Below are positions 1-6,442 of a stretch of DNA of 36,153 nt, in pieces. Source of the DNA: Chlorobaculum sp. (GTDB taxonomy: Bacteria; Bacteroidota; Chlorobiia; Chlorobiales; Chlorobiaceae); NCBI GenBank assembly GCA_013334855.1, contig JAAXWU010000011.1, positions 1-36,153 of the forward strand, in the 5' to 3' direction. Every line of letters begins with the position of its first letter. The stretch's first letter is position 1. Below the pieces are notes generated by a model. That model made no database searches, was not told the origin of the DNA, and saw only the letters and a list, made by a program, of their open reading frames with translations. The translations under genes and the position numbers were made by a program.

Positions 1-362
1 GGCGCTATCCCGGCAACTACAGCGTTTATCTGGAGATGAAAGCCTCGGTCGCCGCCGCCGAAAAGAGCCAGTCGCAGAAAAAAGAGCCTGTGCAGCCGCA
101 GCCACAACCGAAGCCATCGATACAGCCGACCGCCTCGTCTCCGAAACAGCGCAAGCTCAACAGCAAGGAGAAGCGCGAACTGGAGCAGCTCGAAGTGGCG
201 ATAGCCGAAGCCGAAGCGCGGCAGGAGTCGATCAACCGCGAACTGGCCGCCGCCGGTTCCGACTTCGAAGCCGTCCAGCGCCTTGGCGAAGAACTGCACA
301 AAATCCAGGCCAGGCTCGACCGCGACATGACGCGGTGGTCGGAGCTGGCGGAGCTGGCGTAG
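1..362 (+). CDS. ABC-F family ATPase (Uup-like), C-terminal fragment
   Basis: Reading frame 3 is open from the window edge to the TAG at 360-362, so the start of the gene lies outside. The visible product begins RYPGNYSVYLE, which resembles the end of the second ABC domain of ABC-F proteins. A Gln/Pro/Lys-rich linker follows, then a charged helical hairpin (from about KLNSKEKRELEQLE) ending in RWSELAELA. This linker plus coiled-coil tail is the typical C-terminal domain of Uup/EttA-type ABC-F ATPases, soluble ribosome- or DNA-structure-associated NTPases. No ATPase motif is inside the window, so the family call rests on the tail alone. The methionine at 36 is internal and should not be used as a start. 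A heptanucleotide array begins 10 bases after the stop codon. Confidence 0.75.
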   Translation, partial: RYPGNYSVYLEMKASVAAAEKSQSQKKEPVQPQPQPKPSIQPTASSPKQRKLNSKEKRELEQLEVAIAEAEARQESINRELAAAGSDFEAVQRLGEELHKIQARLDRDMTRWSELAELA

Positions 363-372
363 GATGTGGGAG

Positions 373-447
373 TAATGGATAATGGATAATGGATAATGGA
401 TAATGGATAATGGATAGTTGATAATGGATAGTTGATAATGGATAATG
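373..447 (+). repeat. Heptanucleotide tandem array (TAATGGA)n
   Basis: About ten units of the 7-mer TAATGGA, some degenerate (TAGTTGA), start 10 bases after the stop codon of the ABC-F gene. Because 7 is not a multiple of 3, the array places TAA in all three forward frames within 21 bases. It resembles the short tandemly repeated repetitive (STRR) heptamers described in cyanobacteria. Four further arrays of the same unit occur in this window. Confidence 0.9.
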
Positions 448-520
448 AAGAAAGGTATTGGGGCGAGGTGACTTGCTGGGGCGCATGGCGTGCGCCTTTG
501 CGGGACATTTGTAGGGATGA
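448..520 (+). repeat. Repeated ~60-bp segment following a heptamer array (copy 1)
   Basis: The sequence from GAGGTGACTTGC to TTGCGGGACATT just after the heptamer array is closely matched at about 5437-5484, also just after a heptamer array. The shared unit is therefore array plus about 60 bp, here in front of the first DUF4062-NACHT gene and there in front of the alkD-like gene. I see no coding capacity in it. Confidence 0.7.
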
Positions 521-550
521 AGCCGTGTTCGCCTCGTGTGAGTCTGCGTG

Positions 551-617
551 TATAAATCTGATTTTTGCGTAATTTCCCTCTTGTCCGGACCTCCTGTCAA
601 ACTCATTCCCCTGAATT
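551..617 (+). promoter_or_regulatory. Conserved leader and -10-like box of NACHT paralogue 1
   Basis: A TATAAA box at 551-556 lies 67 bases before the ATG. In the two paralogues a TATAAT box sits 68 bases before the ATG, so the spacing is conserved. The 48 bases before the ATG (570-617) are nearly identical in all three genes. No clear -35 box and no Shine-Dalgarno sequence are visible. An in-frame TGA at 612-614, six bases before the ATG, rules out an upstream start. Confidence 0.5.
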
Positions 618-3600
618 ATGGCGCAGGAACCCATTAAAATTCTTATCGCCTCTCCGTCCGATGTTGCTGAAGAGCGGAAGATTGCTGAGGAGGTTATCAA
701 CGAGTGGAACATTCGGAATCGCGTGGAGCGCGGCTTTTCGCTGGATGCCGTGCTGTGGGAAACGCATGGTGCGCCGGAGAGCGGGGAGCGTGTCCAGGGT
801 ATTCTGAACCGGCAGTTTGTTGATAGCTGCCATTGCGCCATCGCCATATTCTGGACCAGAATCGGTACCGATACCGGTGTAGCGCCCGGTGGAGCGGTCG
901 AGGAGGTCGAGCGCCTGATGAGCAACGGAAAGCCGGTCATGTTCTATTTTTCAAGTGTTCCGATCTCTCCGGACGAGATCGATCCTGCGCAGAAACAACA
1001 ACTCGATGCATTCAAAACAGCTCTCCAGAAAGATGTCCTGTCAGAAAAATTCACTGATCGTCATGAGTTCAGACGCAAACTGACGCATCACCTCGATATA
1101 CAGGTGCGCCGCTGGTTTTGTTCATCTTCGGAGCAGGATAGCGATAAAAGCGCATGGCAATCGGTTGAAGATTTGCTGTGTTATCAGGCTTCGCTGAAAG
1201 AGGAACTTGGCTATATCCGCATACTCGGTCTTCCCGATGCAGAGCGCATCATGGTTAACCTGAACGACGACACCTTCGTGCCGCTACGGCTTTCACGGCG
1301 GCGTGATGCCGATTTTCTTCCAGGAAAAAAGCCTTTTCAGCAGGAACCGTCCGGCGAAGGATTCCTTATGCCCGATGAGGTGATGCGGCAGGCGTTCAGA
1401 AAGCGCAGGATGCTGCTCATCATCGGCGACGCAGGAGCGGGCAAAACGACGCTGCTCAAATATTATGCCCTATCCTGTCTTGAGGGAGACCGGTATAAAA
1501 AGCTCGGTTTTTCATCGCCGGTCAAGGTCTTTTATCTGCCGTTACGTTCGCTGGTCAATGCGGAGCGCGGGATTTTCCCTGCACTGCCCGCCAAACTTTC
1601 CGAGTGGGCGGCGAGGAACCAGTTGACCCTGACTCCTGACGTTTTCACGGCGTGGCTGCAATCCCGATCAGTGCTGGTGCTGCTCGACGGGCTCGATGAG
1701 ATCAGCGATCCTGAACTGAGAAAAAAAGCGTGCCAATGGATTGACGGCGCGTGGCGTGGGTTCACGAATGCCCGTTTTGTGGTGACGTCGAGAGGCACGG
1801 GGTATCGGCCACACGAGGGCGTCGAACTGAGCAGCGATTATGAGCGAGCCGATGTGCACGATTTCACGCATGAACAGCAGGAGCGATTCCTGACGAACTG
1901 GTTCAGGGCGGCGTTGCTGCGCGAGCCTCCTGAACAGGGTTTCAGCGATGAGGCGTGGCGGAAGCGACAGGAGGCGAAAGCCGCCGAACGAACGGCAAAG
2001 ATTCTCGAACATCTCAAAGAGGAGAAGAACAAGGGGTTGCGGCAGATTGCCACCATTCCCATGATTCTGCAGATCATGGCTATTCTCTGGAAAGAGCGCG
2101 ACCACCTGCCCAAAAGCCGCGACATGCTCTACAGAGCCGTGCTCAACTATCTGCTCTCTATTCGTGAACAACGGCGCGGGATCAATCCACCGCTCACCAC
2201 TGAAAACGCCCTCATGGTGCTTGGACCGGTTTCGCTCTGGATGCAGAAGGAGCTGAAGCGGGATGAGGTAGACCGGAGTGAAATGCAGCACAAAATGGAG
2301 GATACGCTCGCCCAGCTCGACAAACCTCCGAGTGCTGAAGTGTTCTGCGACTATCTGGTACAGCGCTCCAGCCTGCTGGTGGAGTATGGCGGCAAGGAGT
2401 ACCTTTTCAGGCACAAATCGTTCAGGGAGTATCTGGCGGGGGTGGAGTTTATGAAAATCGTCCATCGTACCACCGGCTATTTCGATACGCTGGTGGAGGG
2501 TTTTGACGATGACTGGTGGAGTGAACCGTTACGTTTTTTTATCGCCCAGTCAGATGCCGACACGTTCAATCTTTTCATGCAGAGGCTGTTCGACAAGATC
2601 AGTGACGATACTTTGCAGAAGAGGCTGGGCTTTCTGCTTACCCTCGTCGAGGAAGCGCCGCTGAAAAAGGTCGATGCCTTGTGCGAAAAGCTGTGTGATC
2701 CGGCGAACAGCGCCGTTCGGCAGCGGCTGCTTCTCGATTGCCTCAAGGTTATCGGCAAACCGTCTGCGCTTGAAACCCTTGCAAGGTTCAAATCCGAAAA
2801 ACTTGCCAGAAACAGGGATGTCGCCGGAAGGCTTGACGAGGTGATCATTGCCTCCGGTGAGGCGACATCCCAAAGATCGGTTACGGTTGTTTCTCGCAAC
2901 ATCGATTTGGCTACTCGTCCGCCCTTTTTCTATAACGAGTTTGAACATCGGGCGCAATATATCCTGATTCCGGGTAAACGATCACTGTTTTCGTTTATCG
3001 GAACAAAGCAATCCGATCTGTACTTTGCCAAATATCCGGTAACCAACAGGCTGTACCGGCGCTTTATCGATTATCTGCAATCGAAAAATCCAGACTGTGA
3101 AGCTCTTTTTCCGGCATCGGAATTCAGGGATGTATTGCTGGGAATAGCGAACAACCAGGAATGGGATAAAGGCTTTGCGGAATATCTGAAGGAGGGGAAA
3201 AACGACCTTGCCGGTCTGTTCCGTTCACGTAAAGATGAAGACCGGAAGTTCGGTGGTGATGACCAGCCGGTGGTCAGGATTACCTGGTATGCCGCCCGCT
3301 CCTATTGTTTGTGGTTGTCGCTCGTGGAGAGCAAGGGGAAGAACCGCGATCTCTATCGTCTGCCGGAGGAGCCTGAGTGGGAGTACGCCGCAGCCGGAAA
3401 GGAGAGGCGCGAATATCCGTGGGGAAATACCGCGCCAAACCCGAAACTGGCCAATTATGACAAGAGCAACATCGGAGCGACCACGCCGGTCGGCAGCTAT
3501 CCCGAAGGAGCAACGCCGGAAGGGCTGTACGACATGGCGGGCAACGTCTGGGAGTGGCAGGAGAGCCTTTACGACAATAAAAAGTACCCTGGCTCCCGTG

Positions 3601-3734
3601 CGTTGCGCGGGGGTTCGTGGCTCGTCGGTACTGACTCTCTGCGCTGCTCCTCCCGGGACTTCTACGTCCCGGTCAACTGGGGCAACAACGTCGGTTTTCG
3701 TGTCGTTCGCCCCAGTCCCCTCCTGGAACCCTGA
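618..3734 (+). CDS. DUF4062-NACHT-FGE/C-lectin protein 1 (putative DGR target)
   Basis: A 1038-residue predicted cytosolic STAND-type NTPase. Residues about 6-110 are DUF4062 (IKILIASPSDVAEER motif, a nucleotide-processing/TIR-like fold often fused to NACHT). The NACHT domain has a P-loop GDAGAGKT at 270-277 and Walker B VLVLLDGLDEI at 352-362. A helical/winged-helix part ends with the typical FRHKSFREYLAG motif. Residues about 795-1035 form an FGE-sulfatase/C-type-lectin domain (YPVTNRLYRRFI, EWEYAAAGKE, DMAGNVWEWQ, RGGSW...LRCSSR...GFRVVRP). Such domains serve as ligand-binding variable domains of DGRs, and 3621-3692 carries that signature. Related bacterial NACHT proteins act in antiphage defence; a sensor-effector role here is inference. 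It lacks the avd-like gene found after the other two copies. The start is fixed by an in-frame stop six bases upstream. Confidence 0.92.
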   Translation: MAQEPIKILIASPSDVAEERKIAEEVINEWNIRNRVERGFSLDAVLWETHGAPESGERVQGILNRQFVDSCHCAIAIFWTRIGTDTGVAPGGAVEEVERLMSNGKPVMFYFSSVPISPDEIDPAQKQQLDAFKTALQKDVLSEKFTDRHEFRRKLTHHLDIQVRRWFCSSSEQDSDKSAWQSVEDLLCYQASLKEELGYIRILGLPDAERIMVNLNDDTFVPLRLSRRRDADFLPGKKPFQQEPSGEGFLMPDEVMRQAFRKRRMLLIIGDAGAGKTTLLKYYALSCLEGDRYKKLGFSSPVKVFYLPLRSLVNAERGIFPALPAKLSEWAARNQLTLTPDVFTAWLQSRSVLVLLDGLDEISDPELRKKACQWIDGAWRGFTNARFVVTSRGTGYRPHEGVELSSDYERADVHDFTHEQQERFLTNWFRAALLREPPEQGFSDEAWRKRQEAKAAERTAKILEHLKEEKNKGLRQIATIPMILQIMAILWKERDHLPKSRDMLYRAVLNYLLSIREQRRGINPPLTTENALMVLGPVSLWMQKELKRDEVDRSEMQHKMEDTLAQLDKPPSAEVFCDYLVQRSSLLVEYGGKEYLFRHKSFREYLAGVEFMKIVHRTTGYFDTLVEGFDDDWWSEPLRFFIAQSDADTFNLFMQRLFDKISDDTLQKRLGFLLTLVEEAPLKKVDALCEKLCDPANSAVRQRLLLDCLKVIGKPSALETLARFKSEKLARNRDVAGRLDEVIIASGEATSQRSVTVVSRNIDLATRPPFFYNEFEHRAQYILIPGKRSLFSFIGTKQSDLYFAKYPVTNRLYRRFIDYLQSKNPDCEALFPASEFRDVLLGIANNQEWDKGFAEYLKEGKNDLAGLFRSRKDEDRKFGGDDQPVVRITWYAARSYCLWLSLVESKGKNRDLYRLPEEPEWEYAAAGKERREYPWGNTAPNPKLANYDKSNIGATTPVGSYPEGATPEGLYDMAGNVWEWQESLYDNKKYPGSRALRGGSWLVGTDSLRCSSRDFYVPVNWGNNVGFRVVRPSPLLEP
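3621..3692 (+). other. DGR-type variable region of paralogue 1
   Basis: The 72 bases after the RGGSW codons encode six variable codons, an invariant LRCSSR block, then eleven variable codons around an invariant CCG. Aligned with 9302-9373 and 12991-13062, all differences fall in codon positions 1 and 2; the third base is identical in all three copies. The 3' flank (GGTTTTCGTGTCGTTCGCC) is invariant and could include the IMH (initiation of mutagenic homing) site. Confidence 0.88.
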
Positions 3735-4138
3735 TTATCTGTTTTCTGAAAATCTGAAAGAAGAGAATTGACAATTGACGATGGATAAAGCAAGACAAGC
3801 CGATGGTGATGGCGATTTCGAAAAAAGAGGCTGTTTGAATAGATGATGATTAATCAGTTTCTCAGGGACAGGTTCAGAGTCATTCTGAACGAAGTGAAGA
3901 ATCCATTTTCAGTGGACTTCTATAAATTTATTATTATCAGTGAGTTACCAGACTTTTCTGGATTCTCCGCCCGACGGCGTCGGACTCAGAATGACGGAGA
4001 TCGCGAACGTGACATAATAATAAAAGACTCATTTTTGCTTTTGAGCCACCCCTTTGCAAGCGTATACCGCAAAGATCAGCGCAGATTCGGGTGAATCTCG
4101 GCTCCATTTGAAAGCAATGGTTTAGAACATCGATCATT
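3735..4138. other. Gene-free spacer with repeat remnants
   Basis: The first 35 bases resemble the AATCTGAAA-rich leader of the avd-like genes after the other paralogues (AATCTGAAAGAAGAGAAT), but no avd coding sequence follows, suggesting deletion. A palindromic interspersed repeat occupies about 3879-3995. At about 4060-4110 is another widely dispersed repeat type (CGCAAAGATCAGCGCAGATT). The open frames here run through these repeats and are not credible genes. Confidence 0.6.
3879..3995. repeat. Interspersed palindromic repeat
   Basis: The left arm GTCATTCTGAACGAAGTGAA and the right arm CGGACTCAGAATGAC are imperfect inverted copies flanking an AT-rich centre. The right part also holds a CCGACGGCGTCGG palindrome. 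This looks like a non-autonomous intergenic repeat; when translated it gives the familiar VILNEVKNP artefact. Confidence 0.65.
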
Positions 4139-5350
4139 ATGCAATCATCGGAAATATTCAACGCTGCGCGTATTGGCGGCATTGCGCTTCGCAATCGATT
4201 TATCCGTTCAGCGACGCATGAGGGGATGGCCAGCGCTGAGGGCGCTCCGACGGAGTCGCTTGAAAAGCTCTATGTTCGTCTTGCGAAAGGGGGTGTCGGC
4301 GCGAATGTCACCGGATACGCGGGGGTCATGCAGCAGGGAAAAAGCAATTTCCCCGGAATGCTGATGATAGACGACGATGCGCTGATACCCGCTTACCGGA
4401 AGGTTGTCGAGGCCACGCATCGCGAAGGCGCGCCGCTGATCATGCAGCTTGCCCATTGCGGTCGCCAGACCCGATCCGCAGTTACCGGAATGCGCACCGT
4501 CGCCCCATCAGCCGTGCGTGACCCCTACTACAGCGAAGAGGTTCCGCACGAGCTGACGGAGAATGAGATCAAGGCGATCATCGACTCCTTCGTCAAGGCG
4601 GCCGGGCGGGCGAAAGCCTCGGGATTCGACGCCGTGCAGTTGCACATGGCGCACGGCTATCTCTTGGCGCAATTCCTCTCACCCAACGCCAACCGGAGGC
4701 GAGACCGCTGGGGCGGCTCTCTCGAAAACCGTTTTCGGATCGTTTCGGAGATACTCGCCGGTATTGCGCGAAGCATCGGCGACTATCCGGTGCTGGCGAA
4801 AATCAACGGCTACGATGGCATGACCGGCGGGATGCGGCCAGAGGAGGCCGTGAAGGTCGCCATGATGCTCGAAGCCGCGGGATGTAGCGCCGTGGAGGTC
4901 TCCTCGGGCACGATTGCCGAAGGGCTGTCGATCATGCGCGGAGAGCGCGTGCCAATCGATGCGGTGCTCGCGGTCAACTTCAAATTCGCCTCCATCCCGA
5001 AGCCTCTCAAGCCATTGCTGAGCCGCATGCTGCCGGTGTTCGCGCCGAAAAGCCCAAAGCCTTTGCGAGGCTATAATCTCGATGTCGCCCGTGTCATAAA
5101 GAGCGCCGTATCGATTCCGGTGATTGTGGTCGGCGGCATTCATACCCTCGCGGAAGCGACGGAGGCCATCGTGAACGGAAGCGCCGATTTCGTGTCGATG
5201 TCGCGCCCGTTCATCATCGAACCGGCTCTCGTGAAGCGGTACGAGGAGGGCAGGCAGGAGGCTTCGAGATGCACCATGTGCAACTACTGCACGATCATGG
5301 TTGAAAAAGAGCCGCTTCGCTGCTGGAACGGACGACTGGCTAATGGATAA
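4139..5350 (+). CDS. Old Yellow Enzyme family NADH:flavin oxidoreductase
   Basis: A 403-residue FMN-dependent TIM-barrel oxidoreductase of the OYE/2,4-dienoyl-CoA reductase barrel family, predicted cytosolic. Supporting motifs are the N-terminal LRNRFIRSATHEGMA, the FMN-contacting MQLAHCGRQT, the substrate-site HMAHGYLLAQFLSP (His-x-x-His type), NRRRDRWGGSLENRFR, and the phosphate-binding VVGGIHTLAEA near the C-terminus. The tail has a CTMCNYC cluster, resembling the Cys-rich segment after the barrel in larger family members that carry Fe-S; whether a cluster forms here is unknown. The substrate cannot be predicted. The last codons (AAT GGA TAA) are already heptamer repeat, so the array supplies the stop codon and the final two residues may not be ancestral. 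Confidence 0.9.
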   Translation: MQSSEIFNAARIGGIALRNRFIRSATHEGMASAEGAPTESLEKLYVRLAKGGVGANVTGYAGVMQQGKSNFPGMLMIDDDALIPAYRKVVEATHREGAPLIMQLAHCGRQTRSAVTGMRTVAPSAVRDPYYSEEVPHELTENEIKAIIDSFVKAAGRAKASGFDAVQLHMAHGYLLAQFLSPNANRRRDRWGGSLENRFRIVSEILAGIARSIGDYPVLAKINGYDGMTGGMRPEEAVKVAMMLEAAGCSAVEVSSGTIAEGLSIMRGERVPIDAVLAVNFKFASIPKPLKPLLSRMLPVFAPKSPKPLRGYNLDVARVIKSAVSIPVIVVGGIHTLAEATEAIVNGSADFVSMSRPFIIEPALVKRYEEGRQEASRCTMCNYCTIMVEKEPLRCWNGRLANG

Positions 5351-5422
5351 TGGATAATGGCTAATGGATAATGGATAATGGATAATGGATAATGGATAAT
5401 GGATAATGGATAATGGATAATG
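5341..5422 (+). repeat. Heptanucleotide tandem array (TAATGGA)n
   Basis: About eleven nearly perfect units overlap the 3' end of the Old Yellow Enzyme gene and provide its TAA stop at 5348-5350. The unit has the same orientation relative to the upstream gene as in the other arrays. The segment after it (about 5437-5484) repeats the ~60 bp that follows the first array. Confidence 0.92.
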
Positions 5423-5493
5423 AAAAACGGCGTAGGAGTGAGGTGACTTGCCGGGGCGCTTGGCCTGCGTCCTTGCGGGACATTGCCGGTTAT

Positions 5494-5547
5494 CCTATTC
5501 GTCCCATTCGTCCCATAAGACCTATAAGTCCTATACGTCCCATTCTT
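5494..5547 (+). repeat. Nonanucleotide tandem array (CCTATAAGT-like)
   Basis: Six exact-length 9-bp units follow the pattern CCYATWMGW (CCTATTCGT, CCCATTCGT, CCCATAAGA, CCTATAAGT, CCTATACGT, CCCATTCTT). The array lies just upstream of the alkD-like gene. Related arrays with the same 9-bp phase occur at about 26803-26848 and 32096-32131. Confidence 0.85.
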
Positions 5548-5569
5548 TGTAAATAATACTGCACTTGCC

Positions 5570-6268
5570 ATGATCACCGCGATTCTCGCCCGTCTCGAAT
5601 CTCTTGCCGATGAGCCGACGGCGGGGATTCTTCAGCGCTTTTTCAAGACCGGCCCCGGTGAGTATGGCGAGGGCGACCGGTTTCGCGGCATTCGCGTGCC
5701 GGTGCTGCGCAAGCTTTGCCGCGAGTTCCGGCATGCGGGCATCGAGACGATTTCGGCACTGCTCGATTCGCCGTGGCACGAAGATCGCCTGCTCGCGCTG
5801 CTTCTGCTCATCGAGCGGTATCGCGCCTCCGGCGAAGAGGGGAGGGAAGTGTTCTACGACTTCTACTGCGCCAGCACCGCCCGCATCAACAACTGGGATC
5901 TGGTCGATCTCTCCGCGCCCTACATCGTTGGCCGCCACCTCGAAACGCGCCGCCGCTCGCCGCTCTACCGCTTCGTCCAGTCGCCCAGCCTCTGGGAGCG
6001 GCGCATCGCCATCGTCTCGACCTTCCACTTCATCCGCAACAACGACTTCGCCGACACCATCGCCCTCGCCGAACGGTTGCTCGCCGACCCCGAATCGCTG
6101 CTCCACAAAGCCACCGGCTGGATGCTCCGCGAAGTCGGCAAACGCGACCAGCCCGTCCTCGAAGCCTTCCTCGCCCGCCACGCCACCGTCATGCCAAGAA
6201 CGGCGCTACGCTACGCCATCGAGCGCTTCCCGGAGGAGCAGAGGCAGGAGTATTTGAAGGGGGGTTGA
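5570..6268 (+). CDS. AlkD-like DNA alkylation repair protein
   Basis: A 232-residue all-helical protein of the DNA alkylation repair (HEAT-like AlkC/AlkD) family, predicted to excise alkylated bases such as N3- and N7-alkylpurines in the cytosol. Characteristic segments are RGIRVPVLRKLCREF, the helix with NNWDLVDLSAPYIVG (Trp/Asp near the lesion site in this family), WERRIAIVSTFHFIR and HKATGWMLREVGKRD. The length matches the family norm. The 3' part (6053-6268) is duplicated in frame at the ends of two downstream avd-like genes. A heptamer array starts at the TGA stop. The assignment is from family motifs; activity is inferred. Confidence 0.9.
   Translation: MITAILARLESLADEPTAGILQRFFKTGPGEYGEGDRFRGIRVPVLRKLCREFRHAGIETISALLDSPWHEDRLLALLLLIERYRASGEEGREVFYDFYCASTARINNWDLVDLSAPYIVGRHLETRRRSPLYRFVQSPSLWERRIAIVSTFHFIRNNDFADTIALAERLLADPESLLHKATGWMLREVGKRDQPVLEAFLARHATVMPRTALRYAIERFPEEQRQEYLKGG
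6053..6268 (+). repeat. 3' end of alkD-like gene, present three times as direct repeat
   Basis: This 216-bp segment is nearly copied at 9619-9834 (also 216 bp), and its last 174 bp (6095-6268) at 13332-13505 (also 174 bp), without length change. The copies form the C-termini of the two chimeric avd-like genes. The direct repeats flank the second and third NACHT units and mark past recombination joints. Confidence 0.85.
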
Positions 6269-6329
6269 TAATGGATAATGGATAATGGATAATGGATAAT
6301 GGATAATGGATAATGGATAATGGATAATG
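6268..6329 (+). repeat. Heptanucleotide tandem array (TAATGGA)n
   Basis: About eight to nine units begin at the stop codon of the alkD-like gene and run to the leader of paralogue 2. The following 110 bases are almost identical to those before paralogue 3, so this array is part of the duplicated unit. Confidence 0.9.
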
Positions 6330-6374
6330 AAAGACGACGAAGCGGCGAGCGTCTTTTATTTGTATTTCAGCATT

Positions 6375-6442
6375 TATAATTCATGATTTGTCAGTAATTT
6401 CCCTCTTGTCCGGTCGTGCTGTCAAACTCATTCCCCTGAATT
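6375..6442 (+). promoter_or_regulatory. Conserved leader and -10 box of NACHT paralogue 2
   Basis: A TATAAT box at 6375-6380 lies 68 bases before the ATG, the same distance as in paralogue 3 and one more than in paralogue 1. The 48 bases 6395-6442 are shared by all three genes. The -35 region is weak (TCTTTT near 6352). There is no Shine-Dalgarno match, and an in-frame TGA lies six bases before the ATG. Confidence 0.5.

Noticed and set aside
373-447. Possible CRISPR array
   Set aside because: The units are contiguous 7-mers without spacers, and no cas gene is nearby.
232-606. 124-codon minus-strand frame across the first heptamer array
   Set aside because: Its HYPLSIIHYPLS segment is translated repeat and the rest is antisense to the ABC-F tail.
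3843-4094. 83-codon frame between paralogue 1 and the Old Yellow Enzyme gene
   Set aside because: It reads through dispersed repeats (VILNEVKNP and the ICADLCG type on the other strand) and has no independent support.
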